DNA of 64,000 bases from contig JAULSU010000005.1 of the NCBI GenBank assembly GCA_030512335.1, positions 1,116,001-1,180,000 of the forward strand, read 5' to 3'. Below, piece by piece: positions 11,761-21,565 of the stretch (the stretch's first letter is position 1; each line of letters starts with the position of its first letter). The stretch is from Immersiella caudata. Taxonomy: Eukaryota > Ascomycota > Sordariomycetes > Sordariales > Lasiosphaeriaceae. Below the pieces are notes generated by a model. It searched no databases, had not been told where the DNA came from, and worked only from the letters and a program-made list of their open reading frames with translations. The position numbers and the translations under genes are program-made.

Positions 11761-12233
11761 ATGGCCGTCGCACCCATTACTGGCGTATGTGCTCCCACCC
11801 GCGATTGCGTCGCTCAATGGCTGCCAATGCGGCGCCCGGATACCCGAGGATGAAACATGGAAATTGACGGAACTGACCTCGAGCTAGATGCTCCGCCGGG
11901 GCCTCATTCTCGATCTCGGTATCGGCCTTGGTAAGCTTCACCTGGCACTTTTTTTTAACACGATGAGCAGCTCTCAGCATGCTGCGGCAGCTGGGAACGC
12001 GCGCCACCTGGACTCGAAGCTAACCGTCGTCTGACAGGTCTCGGATTCGCTCTTGGCAACGCCTTCTGGTATGACCCGCGATAATTCCCGAATCCGAGCA
12101 GCGCAAGCGACGATTTTTCACGAAGCGAATGATCTAACTCGTCCCCAGGTACGGCTACCACGTTCCCCGCACCAACAAGCGGGATAACTTCTACAAGAAG
12201 CTCGAGGAGGAGCGCGCCGCGAAACTCGGTTAA
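11761..12233 (+). CDS. COX9: Cytochrome c oxidase subunit VIIa (Cox9-like)
   Basis: Four small exons (11761-11784, 11888-11930, 12038-12068, 12149-12233) encode 60 residues, the family's usual length. The protein begins MAVAPITG, continues MLRRGLILDLG and ends in the NKRDNFYKKLEEERAAKLG tail, matching the fungal Cox9 pattern: APITG start, a basic pair, one membrane span (about residues 12-36), a WYGYH turn, and a charged N.R..FY..L end. It is a nuclear-encoded single-span accessory subunit of respiratory complex IV in the mitochondrial inner membrane. Introns have donors GTATGT, GTAAGC and GTATGA and acceptors CTAG, ACAG and CCAG; all phases agree. It lies tail to tail with SOM1, whose open frame runs into the antisense of exon 4. 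Confidence 0.9.
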
Positions 12234-12983
12234 GCTGTGATGAATGTGGCCGAGGAGGAAGATGAAGGGGTGCAACGTACATAGGGGCTGGGTCTAGAAC
12301 GTTGGAAGGGGCGGCTTGTATCATACGGATAGACAGGGCCAGCAATTGAGTCACAGAGCAAATGTTTCCTTCTCCTCGAGAACCGCAATCTCCTGGGGCA
12401 GCTGCTATGAGGAGGTGAATGATGACCTGAAGAACACGAGTGGAATGCCAAGGTACGAGGTGCCACGGGATGCGAGGTAACTGAGCTATTCCGGTAGCGA
12501 CAGTTGATCGGGGAAGAGCATGGTAAGTGGTCAATGAAGAGGTTGTATTTGTCTCTCTTATGGGCGCTTTCTTTCCGTTATCCTGGCTAGATGGCGTTGC
12601 GTCTGGTGCTGTGACTCCTTCCCAAGCTGTAGTCTCGACCGTAAATCTACCATTTTTGTCCTGACATCTGCAACACCGCAACGTCAGCATCTGGGCAGAC
12701 GGACGCTCTGTGATTGCACCAACGACGATCCAAGACCAAAAGATGCGCCTTTCGCCTTGACTCACCTGCGGAACATTCGTTGGACCGGCCAGCATTGCAC
12801 CGGGCTGTTGCGGATCTCCGGGTTGACGACCAGGCATTCGTACTGTAACAGCTCCAGCAGCTCGCAGTCCTTCTGCAGATCGATTCTTTTCCCGTTCACC
12901 GTCTTCCGAAGCTTTCCATTTGGCCCTACCTGCACCTCCGCGGGCAGATCTTTCACGGGAAACAGGTTACACGGCGGCGCCAT
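12118..12983 (-). CDS. SOM1: Mitochondrial export protein Som1 family (inner membrane peptidase factor)
   Basis: Exon 1 (12983-12766) encodes a conserved Som1 core: MAPPCNLFPVKDL, a GKLRK segment, DCELLELLQYEC and VQCWPVQRMFRRC. Exon 2 (12667 on) adds the conserved end with TVETTAWEG. The intron 12668-12765 has donor GTGAGT and acceptor GCAG, and phases agree. Som1 is a small Cys-motif protein linked to the mitochondrial inner membrane peptidase complex. The conserved part ends near residue 90, yet the frame stays open until a stop at 12118-12120. This predicts a 255-residue protein with a long unconserved tail that overlaps the antisense of COX9 exon 4. I doubt that tail: an unseen splice or error could end the protein earlier. 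Family confidence is high; C-terminal confidence is low. Confidence 0.75.
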
Positions 12984-13008
12984 CGTGAGAGCGGGGTGAT
13001 GGTCGAGG

Positions 13009-13979
13009 ATGCAGTCGACGGAAAGCGGCGCTGCGGGCGCGGGAGCTCGAATGCTCGCCGAGATTGACGAGACAGACTTGGAGGAGGTACGTGCTGCTAC
13101 CAATTGAGCATTGCTGTATTACCAGAGGCGCAGCGCTCGTCTGGATCGAGTCGTCGGGTCGGGTGATGGGTGTTTGGAAGGTCGAAAGCTCGCGAGTCCA
13201 TGCTTACCAAATTGGCCATTCTCCATTTCCAGATCCTCGCCTCCCTCCGCACGGGCTTCACGAGAGCAACTGCAACCACCACCACTGAGCAAACCGACAA
13301 CGCCGACAATGCCACGGGTTCCACGATTGCCCTCTCTGCCGGGCGGCTCAGAGAATATCCCATTCCCCGTCTCGATAGCATCGTGCAACGCCATTTCCGC
13401 GCGACGCAATCCGCCCCGCTCGCCGTGACTGGCCGCTACCATGAGCTCCTCTACGTCCTGATCGCGAGCTTGATCGCCGCGCCGCACAACAAAGCCGTGT
13501 CAATTATTGACTTTGAGGGGAGCTTTGAGCTCCTACGTCTTCTGGCGACCCCGCCAGCTATACAGGATGGAGCCCCGACCTCTACGAACAGGTTCCGTCG
13601 CGCCGACCTCGACCACGTCCACGTCCTCCGCCCCGCGCCCGGCGATGCTGCCCACATTGCAGGCTGCATTGCATCTATGGAAGAATACATGCTCTACGCA
13701 CCGCATTGCAGCCGCGACCGCGAGTGGTGGGGTGCTGTGGTGATTGGGGGTGGGTTGAATCCAGCCGGCGACAACGGCGCAGGTCATGTCTGTGTTGTTA
13801 CGGACCGGAAAGGCTGGCTGAGGGTTCAGCGGGCGGAGGTGCCGCAGTTCCTGGATGCTACTGTGGAAAGCGCCCTGGTGGATCGAGATAGCAGGCAGTG
13901 GGAGGTGGAAGACGCTGGGTGGGTGGGAACTTCGCCTTGGGGGAGTGTTGTGCTTGGAGGGGCTCAGAGGGGGAGGTGA
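13009..13979 (+). CDS. RecA/Rad51-paralogue-like protein (XRCC2-type), Walker A not conserved
   Basis: Exons 13009-13086 and 13233-13979 give 274 residues. The intron (13087-13232, donor GTACGT, acceptor CCAG, phase 0) joins a charged helix so that LAEIDETDLEE runs into ILASLRTGF. That leader, then a core with PLAVTGRYHELLYVL and a Walker B-like strand AVSIIDFEGSFELLRLL, resembles fungal XRCC2-like Rad51 paralogues. The usual GxxxxGKT loop is absent, so ATP binding by the normal loop is unlikely. A role in homologous-recombination repair in the nucleus is inferred from this resemblance only. The start at 13009 is chosen because it gives the family-like N-terminus; 13051 is an alternative. Its start is only 25 bp from the divergent SOM1 start, implying a shared compact promoter. 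Confidence 0.55.
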
Positions 13980-15901
13980 GGATCTCAGTGGTTTCGATAG
14001 GACACCTCCATACATTCCCGCCGGGCTGCGAGGCACACGCGTGTTTTTCATCTTCGAGGAAACAGGGAGGCGATTGGGTCGACTACGGGTTGTACGCATT
14101 TCCAACGAGGCCTGCTCTGCCCGTTTGTCTGTTCATCATGGGCGAGGGTTTCGGGAAGGAGAGCGGGAGCTGCGTCTAGGCTATATCGTTGGGTTGTCTG
14201 GCGCGCTTTCTGGCGCGCTTCTTGAGTTGGGTTTCCCGACACACAATGGATGTCGCAAGCACGCCCAACCCAAGAGTCGTGAGTCAGTTTGCTTCACCAC
14301 CTCTCACCTGATGCTGAGCACTGTCGAGCTCTCCTTCGGTGACGCGACTAGTCCACCGTCTAGTCAGCCACGTGGCCAAGCGGTAGCAGGTGCCTGGCAT
14401 CACAGAACGGCATCTTGCGTGCCGAAGGTTCACCCAGCAACTTCGATGCTTGTATCAACATTAGCCTGCGCTCTGGCTTGACGTCGTCTGTCCTTGTGCC
14501 CGGAAATGCAGCATCCACCGCCATGGAGCACCAAATAGACTTCTTGGCCCTTTATGGCCTGATATGTGGATCTCTTCTTTCTTGCCGGCGGTGCTCGGAA
14601 ACAGGGTCAAGGACGCCCAGCTTGCCAAGGCCGGGCCCAATGCCTGAAGCTGGTGTCACTGGCATACGCACACCCAGTCCCGGTGCTGAGAGAGATACCC
14701 TCGGTTCCTATCTTCACGTGAATTTTTGTCGTTTCATGGGGTTGAGGCTGGCACGCTTGGCCGGCACTGGCCGGCTTCCGGGTAGCTGCTGGAAAGGCCA
14801 AGATCTACAACGGCCCCTCTTCCGACCAATGCATCCAGGAGAGCGGTGTAGGTACCGGATCCAATGGAAGGGCTGTCGGAAATCCCGAGGCTTGAGCTCG
14901 GCCCGGGAAGTAGTTTCGTCAAAGGGGTCCGGTTTTTTGACGTCATCAGGATCGGCGCTTCGCCGGAACGGAATTCGGCGGTCAACCCAAACCCACAGAG
15001 CCTCCGGTTGAAGCCGCATGGCCGATCAGGGACCTTGCAGACTGCACCCGTACCTTTCAGGGGAAAACTCCACTCCAAGCTCGGTGGGAGAAGCTGACTG
15101 GCCAGGAGATGGGCTACAACACCCACGCCTCCTCTCATTTTTCTGACGGAGAGTCGATCTACTGGATTCCAAGAACCACATTTGTTGCCTCGTTTTCGTT
15201 TCCTGATCTTCATACTTGATGGGTCTGATGCTTTAGAGTTTGCCCATCTCCACGCGTCCCCGATACTCGACACCCGAGTCACCAACTTAGCATTACCTAA
15301 GTCGGGCGTTTGCTCTAGCGCCTGCGCCAACCGGTCAGCTTTGGGTTTGCTGCAGACGTCTACTCGAACAGGAAGTCACCCGTCTCCAGCAACGTCGGTG
15401 TCTCGCTCTGTTCCTGCATCCTTGGTGGCGAGACTTCGGAGTTGCAGTAGCCACAGCTCCGAGAAGGGCAAATGGTGCGCGAGTCCATTGGCAAAAACAC
15501 AGGATGGTGCGTGGGTGTGAGTCCCGCCGCTTATCCGGATCTCCTTCGTCTCCTGATGCTTCCGCTACCCACGTTGCTTCCGTATCCACCATTTCCACCG
15601 GGACCCTGAGGATCACCATTATCTGACACCGATGAGCTTAGTGGCTGGGTCGTTGTCCGGCCGAGCGCCATGTCGTGTGTGGCGGATTCCCAAAGCAATG
15701 ACATGATGGCGATTCGCAAACATATAATGCGAGTCGACTACCTTGGGCCGTCTGTTTTCTGTCGCTTAGCTCAACCGTCTCTCGTCCTTCTTGCATCGTT
15801 TCACAGTCAGATCCTCACCGTCGACGTCTTCGTGTCTGGCCAGAAGACGCTGAACAAGCTATACCCCCTTTCTTCCCGCCCGTTTTACTACCTTACACAA
15901 C
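13980..15901. other. Intergenic, no gene recognised
   Basis: A 1.9-kb gap. Several open frames of 60-200 codons exist on both strands but lack family motifs and have translations of random appearance. A short tandem (TGGCGCGCTT twice) occurs near 14200. Confidence 0.4.
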
Positions 15902-17404
15902 ATGTCCTCCACCCCTTTCCCCCAGAGGCCGGGTATGAACTCGCGCCAAGCCTCGAGCAGCAGCTTTGCCGAAGCGTTCGATGCGGCCCGGAACCGACTG
16001 GGGCACCTCAGTTTCCAAGATGCGGACCTTGGCGAGGAGAGCAGCCCTGTATCATCACCGTCGCTGTCATGCACTGACAGCGAGGGTCAGGTGTCCGACG
16101 TCGAGTCTCGCACCGCCACTCCCGAAAGCCTCGCGTCCTCCCTGAGCACACCTGGTAGCCCAACCAGTCCCAGCGCAGACTGTTATGTTGCCGACAACTT
16201 TGCTTTTGCCTTTGACATTGATGGCGTGCTCATCCGCGGCGGTCGCCCCATCCCCGAGGCCGTCGAAGCGATGAAGGTCTTGAACGGAGAGAACGAATTT
16301 GGGATCCAGGTGTATGTTCCCAACCTCTTCGCAACGCTCGGTGCTCTCTAGCGTCCGCTAACTCGCGCAAGTCCATACATCTTCCTCACCAACGGCGGTG
16401 GCAAGTTTGAGACAGAGCGTTGCCGGGATCTATCGCGGCAGCTCGAGATCGACGTGTCTCCCGGCCAGTTCATCTGCGGCCACACCCCGATGCGAGAATT
16501 TGCCAACCGCTACGGCACCGTCCTTGTCGTCGGCGGCGAAGGCGAAACCTGCCGTGAGGTCGCAGAGGGCTACGGCTTCCGCGATGTCATCACACCAGGC
16601 GACATCCTCAAAGCCAACGCCGCCACGGCACCCTTCCGCAAGCTGACCAAGTCCGAGCACGAGAACTCGCGCGACCTACTCGCCGACGGCGTCTCCCTCA
16701 GCGACATCGTCATCGAAGCCGTCTTCGTCTTCGCCGACAGCCGCGACTGGGCTTCAGACCTCCAAATTATGCTCGACATCGCCCAAAGCAAAGGCGGACG
16801 TCTCGAAACCCGCTCGGAAACCTTCAGCGAGGGCCCGCCCATCTACTTCAGCCATAACGACGTCCTCTGGTCCTCAAGCCACGAGCATGCCCGCCTCGGC
16901 ATGGGTGCCCTCCGCCGCATGGTCGAAACCGTCTTCGAAGACACCTCGGGCGGCCGCAAGCTCAAGACCCACGCCTTTGGCAAACCGCAGGTCTCCACGT
17001 TCGAGTTTGCTACACGCCTCTTGCAGCAGTGGCGCGCCGCACAGCACGGTCTTGCCGAGAGCGAACCCCCTGCCACGGTTTACTTCGTCGGTGACACGCC
17101 CGAGTCGGACATTCGTGGTACGAACGCCATGAACGAGCGCGACGAGCAGACGGAGTGGTACAGCATCCTCGTCAAGACGGGTGTGTACCAGGCGGGTACG
17201 GAACCCAAGTACAAGCCGAGACGGTTGGTGGATACGGTTTTGGATGCGGTGAATCATGGGATTCGAAGGGAGATGGCGAAGTTGGGGTCGAGGAAAAGTA
17301 CGGGGGGGAGGTTGTTGCCGTTGGATGATGCGGCGTTGAAGGCGGTTGCGGAGGGGAGGACGCCGAATTTTGCGACGAGGGCGGGGCCGTTTTCTGATGC
17401 GTGA
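15902..17404 (+). CDS. HAD-superfamily hydrolase (class IIA-like phosphatase)
   Basis: Two exons (15902-16311, 16372-17404) encode 480 residues. A Ser/Thr-rich, probably disordered leader covers residues 1-95. HAD motif I, FDIDGVL, follows at 104-110 with the nucleophile and acid/base Asp at 105 and 107. Motif II lies in IFLTNGGG just after the splice, and motif IV in FVGDTPESDIRGT. This layout, with a cap between motifs II and III, matches the class IIA HAD proteins that fungi share with CECR5/HDHD5 and 4-nitrophenylphosphatase relatives. It is probably a phosphomonoesterase; the substrate is unknown and the protein may be mitochondrial, as for human HDHD5 (inference). The intron 16312-16371 has a GTATGT donor. 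The start follows a pyrimidine-rich leader (ACAACATG). Confidence 0.85.
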
Positions 17405-17543
17405 TGGGTGTTGCGAGTGATGGGTTTGGAGTGTAGCGTGTTGGTGGCTTTGTTTTGATACCACTGTGTTTTGCTTCTCGGGGTATATATTTTGGGGGGA
17501 TGCTTTGGGGGTTTTCTTCCTACTTGGTCGTTATGGGGCTGTT

Positions 17544-17578
17544 GGGATTTGGGATGTGGGGTTTGGGGTTTGGGATTT
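17544..17578 (+). other. Potential G-quadruplex
   Basis: Five G-tracts of 3-4 separated by 3-4 nt (GGGATTTGGGATGTGGGG, then TTTGGGGTTTGGG) about 140 bp after the HAD stop codon. This fits the standard G-quadruplex pattern on the + strand. Confidence 0.6.
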
Positions 17579-17775
17579 GGCGACCTCGCCCGCGTTTTGT
17601 GAAGGGATTTATCATTGAGCGTCGGTAGGAACTTGAGATTGCAACAAATAGCTTCTAGAAATCCTCCTGGGATATTGGAGGAGCAACATTACACGAATAC
17701 ACTTTGATACAAACAAGACACGAAACACAAGGCTAGACATTTGAACGACATACCGCCATCGAACCACCGACCCAA

Positions 17776-17797
17776 CCCCCCCCCCCCCCCCCCCCCC
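17776..17797 (+). repeat. Poly-C homopolymer (22 nt)
   Basis: Twenty-two consecutive C residues, 20 bp past the stop codon of the Q/G-rich gene. Length is likely polymorphic or assembly-sensitive. Confidence 0.9.
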
Positions 17798-17817
17798 GTT
17801 CCACTCACCGTCGGGTC

Positions 17818-18735
17818 CTAATCAGAATCACTATCCGAGTCATCAGAACTCCCGCTCGACCCCGACTTCGACCCCTTGCGCTTGTGATGCTTCTCCGTCT
17901 TGTCCTTCTTCTTTTTGTCCTTCTTCTTCTCCTTCTTATCTTTCTTGTCCTTGTCCTTCTTCTCCTTCTTTTCTTTTCCCAGCCTACTTGTTGTTAGCAA
18001 CCGCATGCAAAATTCCAAGTTACTTGGATGGTGGGACGCGGAAAGGGGAGAGGTAACTTACTTCCCACCAAGCGCATGCTCAAGCTTGTTCTTGTTCCCG
18101 CCCAGCGCCCCGCCTAGGACACCGGCCGCTGCTGATAAGGCGCCGCCGCTTAGGAGGTTATTTGCACCACCACCACCACCACCGCTGGGACCGTCGTTGT
18201 GGGGCATTTGGTACTGCTGGTGCGGTGGCTGCTGTTGGTATTGCTGTTGATGCGATTGTTGGTATGGAGGGTGTGGATGCTGCTGGTACTGTTGATGCGG
18301 TGGCTGCTGTTGGTGCTGCTGCGGATACTGTTGATGCGGTGGCTGCTGCTGATACGGCTGTCCATACTGCCAGTCTCCTTGTCCTTGTCCCTGACCTTGG
18401 CCATGACCCTGCCCCCCATATTGCCCTGAAGGCGCAGGCGCATATCCATCGCCGCCTCCCCCTCCTCCATATTGATGCTGCTGCTGAGGCGGATATCCCC
18501 CTCCTCCTCCATATTGCTGTTGCTGTTGATATCCCCCTTGCTATGCGCGTAGGTACAAGTCAGCAACTCAATTCGCGGGTCTTGGCGCAAGACGTCATAC
18601 CTGTCCCTGCTGGTCTGAGTAGCTCTGCGGAGGCGCTCCTCCCTGGTTCGGGTTGTAGCTCTGCTGGCCAGAGTTGCTGTAGCCGAACGCGCCTTGCTGG
18701 CCGCCGCCGCTTCCGTAGTATCCTTGGTTTGACAT
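17818..18735 (-). CDS. Q/G/Y-rich prion-like protein with gly-rich helix and Lys/Asp-Ser tail
   Basis: Three exons (18735-18601, 18540-18062, 17983-17818) encode 259 residues. Residues 1-165 are low-complexity Gly, Gln, Tyr, Pro and His with repeated QQPPHQQY units, giving a prion-like composition. A hydrophobic, Ala/Gly-zipper stretch (LLSGGALSAAAGVLGGALGG) follows at about 178-197, then a tail of repeated KKDKK and KKEKK units ending SSDDSDSDSD. The introns (18541-18600 and 17984-18061) have donors GTATGA and GTAAGT, and a CTAAC branch site precedes the last acceptor. The layout (sticky disordered head, gly-zipper, basic then acidic tail) suggests a phase-separating or stress-response protein; no function is known to me. 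Domain naming is avoided because low complexity makes similarity unreliable. Gene structure is well supported by frame. Confidence 0.75.
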
Positions 18736-19411
18736 CTTGGATGGGAATGTGAATGTGTATGAGTGGGATGATGCTGGCTTGCAATGACGAAATAAGTTTT
18801 GGGGGTCCAGGCTTGGGAGGAGTCTTGGCTGGGACGGGAGGTTGGTGCGGGGCTCTTTTTGTTCGATGACTGTTGGGTTATAGGGCGGGGGTTAGGGTTG
18901 GGGCCTTTTCTTAGGGTGTGTTACACAAGGAATTGAGGTTCCTTCAAATGGTAATGCAGCTGTTGAGAGTCCCTCCTACATGATGGGAGAAATGAGTTGG
19001 AAATCCACCCTATCTGCTCGATAAAAAAGCAAACCATGCCTCCTGAAAATTCTCAACAGGCCTTCCTCTCCAAGTAGAGGGCATCAAAAGATCTTTTGGA
19101 TACATCTTTGCATTTTAACAACACCTTTTCCAGGGTTTTATCACAAGGCTCCGTCCGGATCTAGGGTGGCCAAACTCATTTCTCCCATCGCGTGCCTCCT
19201 GATATCACATTGGGTACCTGGCCAGAGTTTTGGACGCCAAGAAGTTTGGATTGGCTCTCAGCAAACAGTCAGCAAGCAGAATGGAGCCTAACATCTCGCG
19301 AAGCATGACTCGTATGGCTTCTCTGGTGACAAAGTGAGCAAATTGCAGTGCAGAAACTAAATTCAGATATATCTCCCAGGGTAGTGACACGTGGCCGCCC
19401 AATCCCAAAGC
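18736..19411. other. Intergenic, promoter of Q/G-rich gene and 3' flank of GH125
   Basis: No recognisable gene in this 676-bp gap. Confidence 0.4.
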
Positions 19412-21074
19412 TCACTGAAAGCTGTTCTTCAAAATCTCCCTCTTTCTGTAATAAAAGTGCAAAATCATCTCACCAAAGAGCCCGTTCGCCCACGAGAACC
19501 TACATCATCAGTCGCCATCAGTAACCATTCGGCTAAGCTGGGTGATGAACCTACCATGGCCGTGTAAAGTCCGACGCGTTAAAGGTGTTGACGCTTTCGT
19601 GTATCAGCCCCGTGCCGTCCGTCGTGCTCACCAACTCTTTCAGGAGCGCGAGAATCCCGCCATCATCGTCGTCCGATGTCATGATCTGCACGATGGTCGC
19701 CATCGGCCACGCCTTGCCCGGTCCTGTGTGGGGGCTTCCCATGGCGTTCATCACTGGCCCTCGCATGAAGTATGGGTTCCGCCAATTCGTGAGGAGCAGT
19801 TCCCTGGTTCGCAGGTAAATCTCGTCGCTCTTGTTCAAGTATCCGTACAACGGCGCAGAGAGCAGCGACGGGATGTTGGCGTCATCCATGAGGAGAAAAT
19901 TCCCATATCCGTCAACCTCATACGCGTATACAGTTGCATTATCTGCATTCTCCTCAAATAATCCCCAAGGAACAACTACCACCCCGTTGCGCTCGATTTC
20001 GTAACGAAGATCGTCAGCCATAGTGACCACCTCCTTCCAGAGGCCCACTGGCATGGCCATGGTACGGTTTTCCATTTCGTGGATGAGGTTCGCACAGAGG
20101 GATAGTTGACTAGAGAACATCATGTTGGATGGAATGTTGAATTGGTAGTGCGTGCTGTCATCGCTGGGCCTAAATGCGCTCCGAATCAACTTCGCGTCCC
20201 CGGACACGGGATTGCCTTGTCCGTCGTTTGCCAGGGTTTCTGTGGCTCGATAGCTCTTGCGCTCGAATGTGTAAGGGCTGTTCAGCGGCCATCCGTCCAA
20301 ATCGTAAGTTGGGGTCATCATTTCCGTGGCCGTGGCCAAGATGGTCTGAATGACCGCCGTGAAACGAAGGTTCTCATCCAGGAACCAGTCAACCGTACCG
20401 AATGTCTGATAATACACGTTGCAAATCCGCAGGAAGGCCGCCAAACTGTCGAGTTCCCACTTGCATTCGAACACCGAAGAGCTGTTGTAAGGAGGGAAGA
20501 CTCTGTCCTCCGACGCAGCTGAGTTGTCGGCCGGTGGGATCTTGCTCTCAAAGGGGGCTTGAAACGCGTTGCAGAACGGGTTCTCCAGGATGTAGCGTGC
20601 TTGCAACCTGATGACCGCGCGATAGAGGTCTGCGATTGTCTCGTCCCCGTACTCCAGCAGACCAGAATACGAGAGCAACTGGTTGGCGCTGTCACGGAGC
20701 CACATGGCGTCAATGTCGCCCGTGACAACAAAGGCAAGCCGGTCGACGGTCCAGTTCGCGAATCCAGTCCATTTAATAGCCGTGTCAAGGGTGTTGGGGT
20801 AGGCGTTCTCAAACAGTCGGGCAAGGTCCGGGTCGCTAATTTCCGCGGTAACGTTCGCGATGAGGCTGTCCATGATATCGGAGACAACTGTGCGGCACTC
20901 CATTGGCGGTCGCATGTACGACATCTGATAGCGTCCGGCGGAAACAGGATTCTCGTGGCGCCGTCGAGAGTATGTCAGATAGTCGAAACCGTCGGGGCAG
21001 GATGCTGAGCGGTCACGCGGGCCCAAAATGGCCAAAGTGCCGGGCAGTGCTGCCAAGACAAAGAGAGCTCTCAT
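19412..21074 (-). CDS. Secreted GH125 exo-alpha-1,6-mannosidase-like protein
   Basis: Two exons (21074-19555, 19499-19412) encode 535 residues. A signal peptide (MRALFVLAALPGTLA) is present. The GH125 (DUF1237, Mug157-type) signature is strong: a TGDIDAMWLRDSANQL block holding the acidic general-acid region, a YELDSLAAFL-type motif (here WELDSLAAFL), FNIPSNMMFSSQL, and DGTGLIHESVN followed by the TRPWFSWANGLFGEM end. The last block is only completed by the intron 19500-19554 (donor GTAGGT, acceptor GTAG), which removes an apparent stop. Family members are exo-alpha-1,6-mannosidases; in this fungus it probably trims mannan or N-glycans in the secretory path or outside the cell. It lies head to tail with the tyrosinase on the same strand. 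Confidence 0.88.
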
Positions 21075-21565
21075 TTTTATTGGTGTCCGTCAACGGCGGA
21101 GTGATCTGTTGTCGAGCGTGAGATGGTAAGGGCAAAGCTACCCCGGAAGATCGGCGGGGAACAAGATGTCAAGGGGAGCTATTCGCCCTCTGACATCGCG
21201 GAGGGAGCAGCGAGGAAAACTATGACATCTGAGTAGGACAGGGTGTCGCGGCGTCCGTGGTAACTGTCGGCATGCTCCTTCCCGCTTGAGAGGCAGAGCA
21301 CACGCTTGCCGGCCGGCTCCGCAACTTCCCACTGCCGTCTGTTCCACAGCTCTACCACGAGGCCAAACGTTCGAACGTACCGCATGGTGCTGCTTCGAAT
21401 GTTTGTGTCCAACATAGAGTTTGGTGTCCGCGCGCACTGCATGATGTGACACTTGACTAGAAACGGCGTTGCTAGGGACACCTCAACGCCCAAGGAGTCG
21501 CTGAGGCCTTTGGAATTTGTAGGTACTCGAGTGAAGAATGGAAATAAGATTGCGCCTGCAGAAAC
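21075..21565. other. Intergenic between tyrosinase 3' end and GH125 promoter
   Basis: A 491-bp gap with no recognised gene. Confidence 0.4.

Larger units (their letters stand above)
17405..17817. other. Convergent 3' intergenic spacer with G-runs and poly-C tract
   Basis: This 413-bp spacer lies between the 3' ends of the HAD gene and the Q/G-rich gene. It contains a run of five G-tracts at 17544-17578 and a 22-base C homopolymer at 17776-17797. No gene is seen. Confidence 0.5.

Noticed and set aside
14360..14400. tRNA-like string (GTGGCCAAGCGGTAGCAGGTG)
   Set aside because: Resembles a D-arm only; no anticodon or T arm follows at the right distance.
14734..15330. 198-codon minus-strand frame in the 14-16 kb gap
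   Set aside because: No motif, random-looking composition, and no splice partners; treated as chance.
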